Shown piece after piece: positions 1 to 10,853 of a stretch of DNA of 64,000 bases; within the stretch, counting starts at the first letter, position 1; every line of letters starts with the position of its first letter. This DNA comes from Ardenticatenaceae bacterium (lineage in GTDB: Bacteria > Chloroflexota > Anaerolineae > Promineifilales > Promineifilaceae): NCBI GenBank assembly GCA_020634215.1, contig JACKCD010000018.1, positions 1-64,000 on the forward strand. The letters are read 5' to 3'. The position numbers and the translations under genes are program-made. The notes under the pieces were generated by a model. The model was not told where the DNA came from and searched no databases. It saw nothing but the letters and a program-made list of their open reading frames with translations.

Positions 1-1
1 C

Positions 2-211
2 ACGGTGGCCTTTGCCATTGGCGAAAGCAGCAAAACCATCACCATCCACCTGTTGGCCGATGATGAGGACGAAGCGGCCGAGACCTTCCAGGTGCAGCTT
101 GCCGATGTGCTGGGTGGCTCCCTAGGCAGCCCCGCCGCCGTCACCGTCACCATCACCGATAACGCATCAACCGGCTGGACACTCTACCTGCCGGTGATTC
201 GCAAACCCTAA
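2..211 (+). CDS. C-terminal end of a secreted Calx-beta-type protein (partial)
   Basis: Only the last ~69 codons are inside the window and the gene starts upstream. The visible part has the end of a Calx-beta repeat: an acidic Asp/Glu stretch (DDEDEAAETF), then a VTVTITDN strand, which is the usual closing strand of that fold. It ends in a short aromatic-hydrophobic tail, WTLYLPVIRKP. Tails of the YLPV/YLPL type are common at the ends of exported Chloroflexota proteins, so I infer surface or extracellular location. The substrate or partner cannot be judged from this fragment. Two hairpins follow the stop codon. Confidence 0.7.
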   Translation, partial: TVAFAIGESSKTITIHLLADDEDEAAETFQVQLADVLGGSLGSPAAVTVTITDNASTGWTLYLPVIRKP

Positions 212-224
212 CCCCCCCTTTCCC

Positions 225-256
225 AGTGCCATGCACCGTCTGCGGTGCATGGCACT
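225..256. terminator. Perfect 14-bp hairpin after the Calx-beta gene
   Basis: AGTGCCATGCACCG (225-238) pairs perfectly with 243-256 across a TCTG loop. There is no strong T-tract directly after it. It sits 14 bases past the stop codon and is probably a termination or mRNA-end structure working with the next hairpin. Confidence 0.6.
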
Positions 257-265
257 TCTAAACAC

Positions 266-301
266 AAAAACGCCGATGTGAAACCACATCGGCGTTTTTT
301 C
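266..301. terminator. Bidirectional Rho-independent terminator
   Basis: The stem CGCCGATGTG (271-280) pairs with CACATCGGCG (285-294) over a 4-base loop, with an A-run before and six Ts after. It lies between convergent genes and can stop both the plus-strand Calx-beta gene and the minus-strand cyclase gene. Confidence 0.9.
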
Positions 302-325
302 TGTCTGTCTGTTTTGTCTGGCCGG

Positions 326-2326
<2,001 letters not shown>

Positions 2327-2341
2327 GAATGCATGTCTAAA

Positions 2342-3556
2342 TCAGGCAGTGGGGTTGGCTGAAATACGGCCGTTTTCCACATACAGCATCGTGGCCTGTT
2401 GCAGGAAGGGGTCGCTAAACATCGCTTTGTCCGTTGCCGTCAGCACGGCTTGCTCCGCCGACTGCACATAGTTGAGCAGCAGGGCGCGGCGCTGTTCATC
2501 AAGCTCGGCCACCACTTCGTCAAGCAACAAAATGGGGGCTTCACCCGTTTGGCTGGTCATCCAGTTGATTTCCGCCAGCTTGAGCGCCAGCACGGCGCTG
2601 CGCTGCTGACCACGCGAGCCAAACAGACCCAGTTCGCGGCCATTGACCCAAAAAGCCCAGTCGTCCCGATGTGGCCCAATGGTGGTGCTGCCACGGGCCA
2701 GGTCTTTGGCTTTACTTTCCTGCATCGCTTGCCAAAACCGCTCTTTGATCCGCTCTGGCTGCTGCAAATGGTCTTCCAGCCAGTCGGCAAGCTGCAGGGT
2801 TTCGCTGCTGTTGGTCGGGCTATCGTGCAAGTTAGGCAAATAGCGCAAACGGATGGATTCGCGCCGGTCGGTAAGCTGTTCATAATGAATGTGCTGCGTT
2901 TCGCGGGCGATGTTGCTGAAAAACTGCCCTCGGCGGGCAAAAAGTTCACTGCCTGAAGTTACTAAACGTTCGGTAAAAATGCTGAGAACATCATGGCCGC
3001 CGCGCCCTTCGGCCATTTGGCGCAGCAAGGCGTTGCGTTGCTCCAGAAGCTTGTTGTAGGTGGAAAGCTGACGGCAATAAATGGGGTCAATTTGGCACAG
3101 GGTAATGTTGAGATAGCGTCGCCGCTGGCTGGGAGAGCCGGTGATGAGATGAACATCTTGTGGCAAAAAGAGAACTGCCCGCACTTGACCAAGCAAGTCC
3201 ATCAGCCGGACTTTGCGCCGGTTGACCAGTGCTTCGCGGCGAAAGCTGTACTGCTGCCCTTTTTGCTCGTTAATTAGACGCACTTCTAGCTGGCGTTCTC
3301 CCTGGCGCGTGGCGACGCGAGCCACCAGTCGCCCAACGATGACGGGATCATGGGTTTGCAGGGCATCCCAATGGATAAGCTGCTGATCCTGGTTGATATG
3401 GGGCGAACGGGTAGTTGCCAGATAATAGATCGCTTCCAATAGATTTGTTTTTCCCTGTGCGTTGTTGCCGTGTAACAAGGTGGCTCCGGCTGGAAGAGTG
3501 AGTTCTAAACGGCCGTAATTGCGAAAATTTGTGAGTGATAGATGGGTAATGCGCAT
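2342..3556 (-). CDS. recF: DNA replication/repair protein RecF
   Basis: An SMC-like ATPase that helps load RecA at single-strand gaps. The protein (404 aa, a little longer than typical RecF) begins MRITHLSLTNFRNYG, the canonical RecF start. It has a Walker A motif GNNAQGKTN near residue 30 and a C-terminal Walker B/D-loop LLLDEVVAELDEQRR. An in-frame upstream Met at 3661 would add 35 residues not found in the family, so I chose 3556. It usually sits next to dnaN or gyrB. Here it is followed on the same strand by the cyclase regulator, so its context is atypical. A copy of the AACGGCCGTT palindrome lies near its 3' end and another near its 5' end. Confidence 0.95.
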   Translation of the reverse strand: MRITHLSLTNFRNYGRLELTLPAGATLLHGNNAQGKTNLLEAIYYLATTRSPHINQDQQLIHWDALQTHDPVIVGRLVARVATRQGERQLEVRLINEQKGQQYSFRREALVNRRKVRLMDLLGQVRAVLFLPQDVHLITGSPSQRRRYLNITLCQIDPIYCRQLSTYNKLLEQRNALLRQMAEGRGGHDVLSIFTERLVTSGSELFARRGQFFSNIARETQHIHYEQLTDRRESIRLRYLPNLHDSPTNSSETLQLADWLEDHLQQPERIKERFWQAMQESKAKDLARGSTTIGPHRDDWAFWVNGRELGLFGSRGQQRSAVLALKLAEINWMTSQTGEAPILLLDEVVAELDEQRRALLLNYVQSAEQAVLTATDKAMFSDPFLQQATMLYVENGRISANPTA

Positions 3557-3904
3557 AAACTTTTTGCGTGGTTTGCAGAAGAATTCACGAGCATTGTAGC
3601 ATATCGCCCATCCATCGGGTAGCTCCACCTTGTTTGGTAATGAATGGCAAACCTCTGTCATGATGGTTACAGCGTGTTGTGTTGCACCAAGTGATATGAT
3701 GCCACAGGAACGGCCGTTGTTACATCAAACAGACGTGAATATTGCCCAAACCCGGTCTCTTGTTGATCCCTACACCTCATGTTATCCTATGCCCTAAATC
3801 ATTTCACAATGTGATTACCCATATTGGAGCAATTAAGGCGTGCCACTCAAGTTAAAATAGCCATCATCGCCTTTAAACTGCTGCCATGTTATCAGGAAAA
3901 GTTT
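3557..3904. other. Divergent intergenic region between recF and sppA
   Basis: About 350 bases with no convincing gene. It carries one AACGGCCGTT palindrome near 3711 and a possible -10 hexamer TAAAAT at 3853-3858 for the downstream operon, with no clear -35. Frames extending recF or sppA into this region lack family similarity. Confidence 0.5.
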
Positions 3905-4780
3905 ATGAGTGAATCAACCTTGCCGCAGCGTTCGCCGCTGCGCCTCATCCTGACCCTGTTGTTGGCAATCATCGTGCCGCTGGCTGTTGGTCTGTGGGCG
4001 GCACCCCGCGTGGTGCCCAAACCTCAGGTTGGCATTGCCCGGCTCAATTTTGACATTACCGACGTGTCGGCCTATGAACTTACCGAACAGTTGGCCTATG
4101 CCCGGCGTGACCCGGCAGTGCAAGCGGTGGTGCTGGTTATCAACAGCCCCGGCGGGTATGCGGCCTCCAGCGAAGAGCTATATTTTGACGTGCTGAACAC
4201 CCGGCAGGAGATGCCCGTTGTGGCCGCCATTGACCTCATCGCCGCCAGCGGAGCCTACTACATGGCAGCAGCGGCGGATGAAATTTATGCCAAGCCTACC
4301 TCATTGGTAGGCAGCATTGGGGTAATCGCCTCGCCCCCCAGCGAGCCGCTGCTGGATGACAGCATTGTGACCACCGGCCCCTACAAAGCGTTTGGTGGCA
4401 CCCGCGATGGCTTTATTCGCGGGGCAGAAGCGTCCAAATTTTCCTTTTTGGAGGCTGTCAAGACGGGTCGTGGCGACCGGCTGCAGGTAGGTTTGGATTT
4501 TCTGTCGCGGGCGGAGGTGTTTGGCGGCATTCAGGCACTGGAATATGGGCTGATTGACGGGCTGATTGCCAATGATGAGGCGGTGCGGCGGGCGGCAGAG
4601 TTGGCAGGGTTAAATGATTACGACGTGGTGGAGCTTTATCCGCTGGCTTTTGCTGACGTGACGGGTAGTGCAGCCAACTACCGCCCCCCGGTCATTGACG
4701 CCGCCAAGCTGCTGTCGCCGCCGGTGGATTTGGCACCGGGGTTGCATTTTCGCTATGTTGATTTTCCAGCGACGCAATAG
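3905..4780 (+). CDS. sppA: Signal peptide peptidase SppA-type S49 serine protease
   Basis: A membrane-anchored S49 peptidase that degrades cleaved signal peptides or membrane fragments. The start at 3905 follows an AGGAAAA ribosome binding site. The protein (291 aa) has one N-terminal membrane helix (LRLILTLLLAIIVPLAVGLWA). A ClpP/crotonase-like core follows with INSPGG, the catalytic serine in AASGAYYMA and a candidate general-base lysine ~50 residues later in TTGPYKAFG. The short single-domain length matches Bacillus-type SppA, not the double-length E. coli enzyme. It is first in a tightly packed operon (next gene 9 bp away) with a DUF4350 protein, a response regulator and a sulfatase-fold protein. 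An upstream in-frame TTG at 3824 was rejected because it adds no family-like residues. Confidence 0.88.
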   Translation: MSESTLPQRSPLRLILTLLLAIIVPLAVGLWAAPRVVPKPQVGIARLNFDITDVSAYELTEQLAYARRDPAVQAVVLVINSPGGYAASSEELYFDVLNTRQEMPVVAAIDLIAASGAYYMAAAADEIYAKPTSLVGSIGVIASPPSEPLLDDSIVTTGPYKAFGGTRDGFIRGAEASKFSFLEAVKTGRGDRLQVGLDFLSRAEVFGGIQALEYGLIDGLIANDEAVRRAAELAGLNDYDVVELYPLAFADVTGSAANYRPPVIDAAKLLSPPVDLAPGLHFRYVDFPATQ

Positions 4781-4789
4781 GGGAGGGGA

Positions 4790-7300
4790 ATGATGCGCCG
4801 AGCGATTCTACTTTTACTTTTGTTTGTCGTGCTGTTGGTGGCACCAACGGCCGTTCGTTACCTCCAATTCTATCAACTGGGTGGAGTTGCCGAGCGCACC
4901 GTGCCAACCTATGACCCAGCAGTGGTTGCCTCTGTTCCCACGCCCGAAGCCGGTGATTTTGTAGACGAGCCGGATATGGGGGATGGGGTGGTGCTGCTGG
5001 ACATGGCCCACGGCAACCAGTTTACCTTGAATGAAATTTCCTTTTTAGACGGCCGTTTAGCCGCCCGTGGTTTTGACCTGCTCCCCTTTGAGGGTGGCGA
5101 CCTAGCCACCATCCTGCGCTCCGCCAACGCCCTCGTTGTCATTACGCCCGTGCTGGATTACAGTGCCGACGAAGTGCTGGCTGTGCGGAACTTTGTCAAT
5201 CGTGGCGGCCGGCTGCTCATGGTCGGCGACCCGGCGCGGTTTAACATTGCCTTTGCCGAAGACCCGTTGTTTGGTTTTACCATTGCCCTGGAAACTGACA
5301 AACTGCCGCTCAACAGCCTTGCCAACGCCTTCGACATCGTATTCAACGGCGACTACCTCTACAACACCCTGGAAAACGAAGGCAACTTCCGCAATATTAT
5401 TTTGCAGGAAAAAGGGTTTGGCGAAGGGGCACTAACCGCTGATTTAAGCAAGCTTGCTTTTTATGGTGCCCATTCGCTGCAACTGGGTGCCAGTGCCACG
5501 CCGCTGCTGCAAGGGGACGACAACACCTGGTCGTCGGCCACCGACCGGGCGGGGGGTTTGACGCTGGCGGCCAGCAGCAGCGATGGACATGTGGTGGCAC
5601 TGGGGGATGTCAACTTTTTGACGGCTCCTTATTATGCAGTTTATGACAACAGCCAATTTATTGCCCATCTGGCCGACTTTTTGACCGATACGGCGGGACG
5701 TGGGCTGGTGCTAGGCGATTTTCCTTATTTTTATCAAACGGCCGTTCATCTCACCTACCTCGGTGACCCCGAACTAGGTGCCGGTGCCTTTGACGAAATC
5801 ATCGCCCTGCAAGATGCTTTTAGCCGCGTGGGGCAAACGTTGATGCTGGCCGATGCCCCCGATGCTGAGGCCGATGTCCTTTACGTTGGCCTTTACAACC
5901 AGGCCGACGAAGTGGCCGATCTGTTGGCTGAGGCTGGGGTGACGCTGGTCATTGACCCTTCGTTGTCAACGGAGGTTGAACCGGTGGAAACGGGCGGGGA
6001 TGTGGTTGAACCACCGGCCGACACCACGCGCCTGATTCAATCTGATTTGGGCAATGTGCAGATGGCGGGGACGGCACTGCTGCTGCTGACGGAACAAGAC
6101 GGGCGGCGCAGCGTCATTGTGTTAGCGGCCAGCGGGCAGGGGTTGGAAAACGTGCTTTACCGACTGATTGACCTCATTCCGCTCAACGCCGATTACGCCT
6201 TATCCGACTGTTTGCTGCAAGGCAATTTGGCACTGTGCCCTACCCAAATTGCCGCTGAGCCAGTGGAGGCGGTGCTGGACACTAGCACCGATACTTCACC
6301 GCCGCCAGACAGCGGTGGCGAGTTGCCTTTGCCCAGCGGGGAAACCATAGATCAAGGTGAGATTGGGCTGGGGGAGACAAAAACGGCCGTTTTGCAAACC
6401 GGCGAACAACATAGCTGGGTCTACAACCAAGGCCCCGGCTTTATTGACATTGTCGTCGAATCCGCTGATTTTGATGCCGTTTTGGAAATTCTGGATCCTA
6501 GCGGCCAAACTTTGGACTACAGCGACCGAGGCTTTGCAGGCGATGGCGAGCAGTTGACAGGGGTAGACATACCCGATGCTGACGACTATACCATTTTGGT
6601 CAGTGCCTATGGCGACGGCAGCGGCAGCTATACGTTGACTGTGAGCGAAGGCGAACCCCAAGCTGGTGCCCAAATTGACACCATTTTGGTATTTGGCGAC
6701 GACAACGGTGAGCCGCTGGCTGGCGGCAGCACCAGCGTTGACCAGTTAGCCGTGCTATTGGGCACTTCCTACCAAGTGACCACTTGGTTAGCTTCTCAGG
6801 ACGGTTCACTGACTGCCGAAGTCTTGGCCGGGCAAGATTTGCTCATTTGGGATTCGGGCGATTATCGTCAAACCGATGGGCTTGCTGACCCCAGCGTCGA
6901 GGCGATTTTTCAATATCTGGACGGGGGCGGCCACCTGGTGGTGATGGGAGCCTCGCCTCCGCTGTTTGGAACAAGTGACTTGGCTCCGCTGGCAGATGTT
7001 GAACTGGTGGGGGATGATCCGTTGTTGACCAATGGCTTTACCCCCGGTGAGGTTATTGCGCTGACCCAAACCATTGATGCCATTGCCTCTGACATGCTGG
7101 AACCGAGTGCGAACGAGTATCTCTTTTTGCAGCGTGGGCCGAGCAGCGGCCAGCCGGGTGGCACAGTGGCATTGGCGGCGGTAGATGAATTGAATGGCAC
7201 ACATAGCGTCTTTTTACTGCTACCCTTTTTTGCCCTACCGGAAACAGTCCAGCCGCTGCTGCTGGAGAATGTAATGGGCTGGCTGAAGGGTGGTTTTTAA
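4790..7300 (+). CDS. Membrane-anchored DUF4350-like protein with PPC domain
   Basis: An 836-residue exported protein. It has a short cytoplasmic start, one hydrophobic anchor (ILLLLLFVVLLVAP) and a DUF4350/GATase-like region (VLLDMAHGNQFTLNEISFLDGRL and NFVNRGGRLLMVGDP, residues ~65-320). A middle stretch of similar alpha/beta type follows, then a bacterial pre-peptidase C-terminal (PPC) beta-sandwich (~525-625, HSWVYNQGPGFIDIVVES to SGSYTLTV). The last ~200 residues look like a second Rossmann-like DUF4350 unit. No catalytic motif is recognised. In other bacteria DUF4350 proteins sit beside MoxR/DUF58 systems, but none is here. Four bases separate it from the following response regulator, so the genes are probably translated from one mRNA. 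Confidence 0.7.
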   Translation: MMRRAILLLLLFVVLLVAPTAVRYLQFYQLGGVAERTVPTYDPAVVASVPTPEAGDFVDEPDMGDGVVLLDMAHGNQFTLNEISFLDGRLAARGFDLLPFEGGDLATILRSANALVVITPVLDYSADEVLAVRNFVNRGGRLLMVGDPARFNIAFAEDPLFGFTIALETDKLPLNSLANAFDIVFNGDYLYNTLENEGNFRNIILQEKGFGEGALTADLSKLAFYGAHSLQLGASATPLLQGDDNTWSSATDRAGGLTLAASSSDGHVVALGDVNFLTAPYYAVYDNSQFIAHLADFLTDTAGRGLVLGDFPYFYQTAVHLTYLGDPELGAGAFDEIIALQDAFSRVGQTLMLADAPDAEADVLYVGLYNQADEVADLLAEAGVTLVIDPSLSTEVEPVETGGDVVEPPADTTRLIQSDLGNVQMAGTALLLLTEQDGRRSVIVLAASGQGLENVLYRLIDLIPLNADYALSDCLLQGNLALCPTQIAAEPVEAVLDTSTDTSPPPDSGGELPLPSGETIDQGEIGLGETKTAVLQTGEQHSWVYNQGPGFIDIVVESADFDAVLEILDPSGQTLDYSDRGFAGDGEQLTGVDIPDADDYTILVSAYGDGSGSYTLTVSEGEPQAGAQIDTILVFGDDNGEPLAGGSTSVDQLAVLLGTSYQVTTWLASQDGSLTAEVLAGQDLLIWDSGDYRQTDGLADPSVEAIFQYLDGGGHLVVMGASPPLFGTSDLAPLADVELVGDDPLLTNGFTPGEVIALTQTIDAIASDMLEPSANEYLFLQRGPSSGQPGGTVALAAVDELNGTHSVFLLLPFFALPETVQPLLLENVMGWLKGGF

Positions 7301-7303
7301 CGC

Positions 7304-7990
7304 ATGGCAACGATTTTGCTGGTTGATGATGATGTGATGCTGACCAGAGTGCTTTTTACCATCTTGCGGGGGGCGGGTCATACACCGCTGGTTGCCAATA
7401 CGGCTGAGGATGGATTGAGCATGGCAATGGGTGAGAAGCCAGATTTGCTGCTGCTGGATGTGATGGTGCCGAACATGGGGGGATGGGCGGTTTGTGAGCA
7501 GGTGCGCCGCTTTTCGCAGGTACCCATTATTTTTTTGACGGCGTTGGGCAATGCCGAAAATGTGGTTAAAGGGCTGGAGTTGGGTGGAGATGACTATATT
7601 GTCAAGCCGTTTGATGAGATGGTGCTGTTGGCGCGGGTGAAGGCACATTTGCGGCGCACAGAAACGGCCGTTTCCCGTTCCGATGTTTTTGTGTTTAGCG
7701 GGGGTGATCTGTTGGTGGACTTGCCCGGACACTTGGTTGAGGCCTACGGTGCGACGGTTGATTTGACCCCGCGTGAGTTTGAACTGCTGGCATACCTGGC
7801 ACAAAACGCTGGTCGGGTGGTAACAGCCCAGGACTTGGTGCGCGAAGCATGGGGAATGGAAGACGAAGCGGCCGTTGATAACCTCAAACCTTACATCCAC
7901 TATCTGCGCCGCAAGCTGGAAAAAGATTCCACCTCGCCGCGCTGGGTAACAACCGTGCGCGGCATTGGCTACCGTTTAGATACCGATTAA
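7304..7990 (+). CDS. OmpR/PhoB-family response regulator
   Basis: A two-component transcription regulator of 228 residues. The receiver domain (1-120) carries the acidic pair in LLVDDD, the phosphoacceptor in LLLLDVMVP, the switch Thr in FLTAL and the conserved Lys in YIVKPF. A winged-helix DNA-binding domain (~130-225) carries LTPREFELLAYLAQNAGRVV and the end signature HYLRRKLEKD...VRGIGYRL. No histidine kinase gene is nearby, so its partner is elsewhere in the genome. It lies in the middle of the sppA operon, 3 bp after one gene and 6 bp before the next. Confidence 0.95.
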   Translation: MATILLVDDDVMLTRVLFTILRGAGHTPLVANTAEDGLSMAMGEKPDLLLLDVMVPNMGGWAVCEQVRRFSQVPIIFLTALGNAENVVKGLELGGDDYIVKPFDEMVLLARVKAHLRRTETAVSRSDVFVFSGGDLLVDLPGHLVEAYGATVDLTPREFELLAYLAQNAGRVVTAQDLVREAWGMEDEAAVDNLKPYIHYLRRKLEKDSTSPRWVTTVRGIGYRLDTD

Positions 7991-7996
7991 CTGTTT

Positions 7997-9583
7997 ATGA
8001 GCCAACCCGACATCATTTTTATTGTACTGGATACCCACCGTGCTGACCGGCTGGGGTGTTATGGGAATAAACGGCCGTTATCCCCCAACATAGACCAATT
8101 CGCCGCCAACGCCACCCTCTTTGAACACGCTGTTGCCCCCGCCCAATGGACTATCCCCAGCCACGCCGCCATGTTCAGCGGCCAATACCCCACCGTCCAC
8201 CAAGTCACCCAATCCTCCCACGCCCTCAGTCCCGACCTGCCCCACGTAGCCGAAGTGCTGCAAACGGCCGGTTATCAAACCGTTGGCTTTTGCAACAACC
8301 CCCTCGTTGGCGTTCTGGACAACGGCTTCAAGCGCGGCTTTGAAACCTTCTACAACTACGGCGGAGCCATCCCCAACCTGCCGGCCGTCCCTTCTCGCTT
8401 GCCTCGGCTGCTACAACCGCTGGCCGATGCCTACACCCGCTTCCTCCAACGCATCTCCTACCCCATCCAAAACTTTTTTGGGCAGTCAGACCTTGCCTTC
8501 CGCCTCTCGCTCAACGCCTGGTTTACCCCGCTGTGGTCAAAAATGGCAAACTTTAAGGGGCAAAACGAGCGTTCGGTGCAGGATGTGGTGCGCTTTTTGC
8601 AGGCACGGGAACAAGAATCTGACGGACGGCCGCTTTTTCTCTTTCTCAACCTGATGGAAACCCACCTGCCGTTTTGGCCGCCGGGACGGTTTATTGACCA
8701 GGTAGCTCCCTATTTTCGCCACAGCAAAGAGGCGCGGGCATTGCTCCAGCGGTGGAACCGTGAGGCGTACCGTTGGGCAGCACCGCTGGCCGAACCGCTG
8801 GGGGAACTGGAAGCGCGGGTGCTAAGTGATCTTTATGATGCCGAGGTGGCGTACCAGGATCACTATTTGGGGCCGCTGTTTGACTGCTTAAACGGCCGTT
8901 CCCACCACCCCGACACCCTCACCATTATCGTGGCCGACCACGGCGACGGCTTAGGCGAACACAACTATTTCGGCCACAGTTTTGTCGCCTTTGAAGAGCT
9001 TGTCCACGTGCCGCTGCTGCTGCAATGGCCGCGCCAACTGCCCCAGCCGCAGCGCATCGCCACCCCCGTCAGCACCCGCCGCATCTTCCACACCATTTTA
9101 GACAGCATCGGCCGACTGCCCCACGCCGCCGAACGGGTCAACCCGGCCGAAGTTCACGGACTAACGCTGCTCCGCACGGCGGCCGGCCGCGACCCCGAAC
9201 AAGGTACCGCCTTTAGCGAGATTTACCCGCCGCTCAACTTTGTCAAAGCCATTGAGCGCCGCCGCCCGGAACTGATTGAGCCGTTTGGCTGTTTGTCGCT
9301 GCGCCGCGCCGTGGTGCGGGCCGACGAGGACGGGGTAACCCACAAGCTGATTTGGGTGGATGATCGCCCAGATGCCCTTTTTAATTTGGCGGTGGATCGG
9401 GTAGAATTAGAGAATCTGTTGGAAAAACGGCCGTTTTTAACCGCCGCACTCAACCAGCAGCTTAGCGAAATGGTGCAAACCGTCGAAGCCCAGCGCGGCA
9501 ACCCGCAAACAGGCGGCACCGCCAATCTGGCCGCAGACGAACAACTGTTAGAACGCCTGCGCGGTTTAGGTTATCTTGACTAA
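7997..9583 (+). CDS. Sulfatase-fold (alkaline phosphatase superfamily) hydrolase
   Basis: A 528-residue cytoplasmic-looking member of the sulfatase/alkaline phosphatase superfamily. The N-terminal metal site is visible (DIIFIVLDTHRADRLGCYG), as is the C-terminal site (IIVADHGDGLGEHNYFGHS). At the position where true sulfatases have Cys/Ser in CxPxR to make formylglycine, this protein has Thr52 in WTIPSH. It is therefore unlikely to be a formylglycine sulfatase and is more likely a phosphohydrolase or phosphotransferase that uses Thr as nucleophile. No signal peptide or membrane helix is seen. It is the last gene of the sppA operon. Confidence 0.85.
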   Translation: MSQPDIIFIVLDTHRADRLGCYGNKRPLSPNIDQFAANATLFEHAVAPAQWTIPSHAAMFSGQYPTVHQVTQSSHALSPDLPHVAEVLQTAGYQTVGFCNNPLVGVLDNGFKRGFETFYNYGGAIPNLPAVPSRLPRLLQPLADAYTRFLQRISYPIQNFFGQSDLAFRLSLNAWFTPLWSKMANFKGQNERSVQDVVRFLQAREQESDGRPLFLFLNLMETHLPFWPPGRFIDQVAPYFRHSKEARALLQRWNREAYRWAAPLAEPLGELEARVLSDLYDAEVAYQDHYLGPLFDCLNGRSHHPDTLTIIVADHGDGLGEHNYFGHSFVAFEELVHVPLLLQWPRQLPQPQRIATPVSTRRIFHTILDSIGRLPHAAERVNPAEVHGLTLLRTAAGRDPEQGTAFSEIYPPLNFVKAIERRRPELIEPFGCLSLRRAVVRADEDGVTHKLIWVDDRPDALFNLAVDRVELENLLEKRPFLTAALNQQLSEMVQTVEAQRGNPQTGGTANLAADEQLLERLRGLGYLD

Positions 9584-9616
9584 GCGTAACTCCTTAAAAA
9601 GTTACACCAAAAGGCG

Positions 9617-9683
9617 GTCATTCCCGCGCAAGTGGGAATCCATGCCTAGCTAGAAACTGGATACCCGCGAAAGCGGGTATGAC
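9617..9683. repeat. 67-bp MITE/REP-like double hairpin, copy 1
   Basis: The ends GTCATTCCCGC and GCGGGTATGAC are inverted copies of one another, and each belongs to its own small hairpin (CCCGCnnnnGCGGG). Copies at 10677-10743 (inverted relative to this one) and 25379-25445 have the same 67-bp length. Confidence 0.85.
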
Positions 9684-9724
9684 ATCTGTTTAGTTACAAA
9701 CGTCGAAAGTGAGGAAAGAAGAAC

Positions 9725-10627
9725 ATGCTTGATTTTTTGAAAACAGACCCCATCGCCTTTACCATCCCCATTGGCGAAAACGGGTTCCCCATTTTCTGGT
9801 ATGGCATCCTCGTTACCATTGGCATTGCCATTGGGGCTTGGTGGGCCGTGCGCGAAATTGCTCGCCGCAACCAAGACGTGGATGAGTTTTACAATGGCCT
9901 CATCTTGGTTGTGTTTGTGGGCTATCTGTTTGCCCGGCTCACCTACGTTCTGCTCGATGTCATTGACGGCAATAGCGGGCAATACAGCGGCATCATTGAT
10001 GTCCTCAACATTCGCTCCGGCGGGGTCAATATTTTGGGTGGCTTTGTTGGTGCTTTTCTGGCGGCGATCATCTTCATGCGCTGGCGGCGGCTCAACTTTT
10101 GGCACTATGCCGATGTCGCTGGCCCGGCACTGCTGATTGCCCAGGCCGTTGGCCGCTGGGGCAACTTCATCAACCAGGAGCTATATGGCCCTCCGACCCA
10201 ACTGCCCTGGGGCATCACCATTGACCCCCGCTTTCGGCTACCCCAATTTGCCGATTTGTCTGTCTACCCGGTCGAAACCCGTTTTCACCCCACCTTCCTC
10301 TATGAATCGCTCTGGCTCTTGCTCGGCTTCATCATTTTGCTGGTGCTAAACGCTCGCTACCGTGACCAATGGCGACCCGGTACCCTGTTTGGCCTCTTCC
10401 TCATCTGGTGGGGCGGCGGGCGAACCTGGATTGAATTTTTCCGCCCCGACCAGCCAACCATTGGCGGCAGCGTCATTACCTACTCCATGATCACCGCCCT
10501 GCTCATTGCCCTAGCTGGGGTCGTGGTGCTGATGCAGCGGTATGGCAAGCTGCCCGAAACGGGAGCCGCCGTTCGCCGCCGCCGCCGCCGTACATTGAAG
10601 CCAAAGCCGCGCCGGACAGAGCAATAG
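9725..10627 (+). CDS. lgt: Prolipoprotein diacylglyceryl transferase Lgt
   Basis: A multi-pass membrane enzyme that moves diacylglycerol from phosphatidylglycerol to the lipobox cysteine of prolipoproteins. The family signature GRWGNFINQELYG is present near residue 140, with the conserved start IGENGFPIFWYGILVTIG and later RFHPTFLYESLW and GGGRTWIEFFRPDQP. At 300 aa its length is normal. The tail ends in a basic stretch (RRRRRTLKPKPRR) that probably stays in the cytoplasm. The ATG at 9725 follows a GAGGAAAG ribosome binding site. Lipoproteins that need it occur in this window (YHYH protein, dioxygenase, TesA-like protein). MITE-like repeats flank it on both sides. Confidence 0.97.
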   Translation: MLDFLKTDPIAFTIPIGENGFPIFWYGILVTIGIAIGAWWAVREIARRNQDVDEFYNGLILVVFVGYLFARLTYVLLDVIDGNSGQYSGIIDVLNIRSGGVNILGGFVGAFLAAIIFMRWRRLNFWHYADVAGPALLIAQAVGRWGNFINQELYGPPTQLPWGITIDPRFRLPQFADLSVYPVETRFHPTFLYESLWLLLGFIILLVLNARYRDQWRPGTLFGLFLIWWGGGRTWIEFFRPDQPTIGGSVITYSMITALLIALAGVVVLMQRYGKLPETGAAVRRRRRRTLKPKPRRTEQ

Positions 10628-10676
10628 ACTTCTAATATCCTGACAGGCGGTGTCCAAAATAGTTGCCAGATCGTGT

Positions 10677-10743
10677 GTCATACCCGCGAAAGCGGGTATC
10701 TATCTGCGCCATCGAACTGGATTCCCGCGCAAGCGGGAATGAC
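10677..10743. repeat. 67-bp MITE/REP-like double hairpin, copy 2 (inverted)
   Basis: Starts GTCATACCCGC and ends GCGGGAATGAC. Same length and layout as the copy at 9617-9683 but in the opposite orientation. Together the two bracket lgt. Confidence 0.85.
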
Positions 10744-10853
10744 CTGAATAGATATAACTCTACTTAAGAGGTCAGTAAATTTTAGGCACGGATGGATGTT
10801 GAAGAATCTACCAGGTTTTTCGGCGACCATCCGTGTTTTTGTTAACAAACGCT

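Noticed and set aside
2435..2446. CGTCAGCA inside recF (and in the sulfatase-fold gene near 9066) as SARP operators
   Set aside because: Single copies inside coding sequence, with no second repeat at 11 bp and no TAnnnT at 9 bp.
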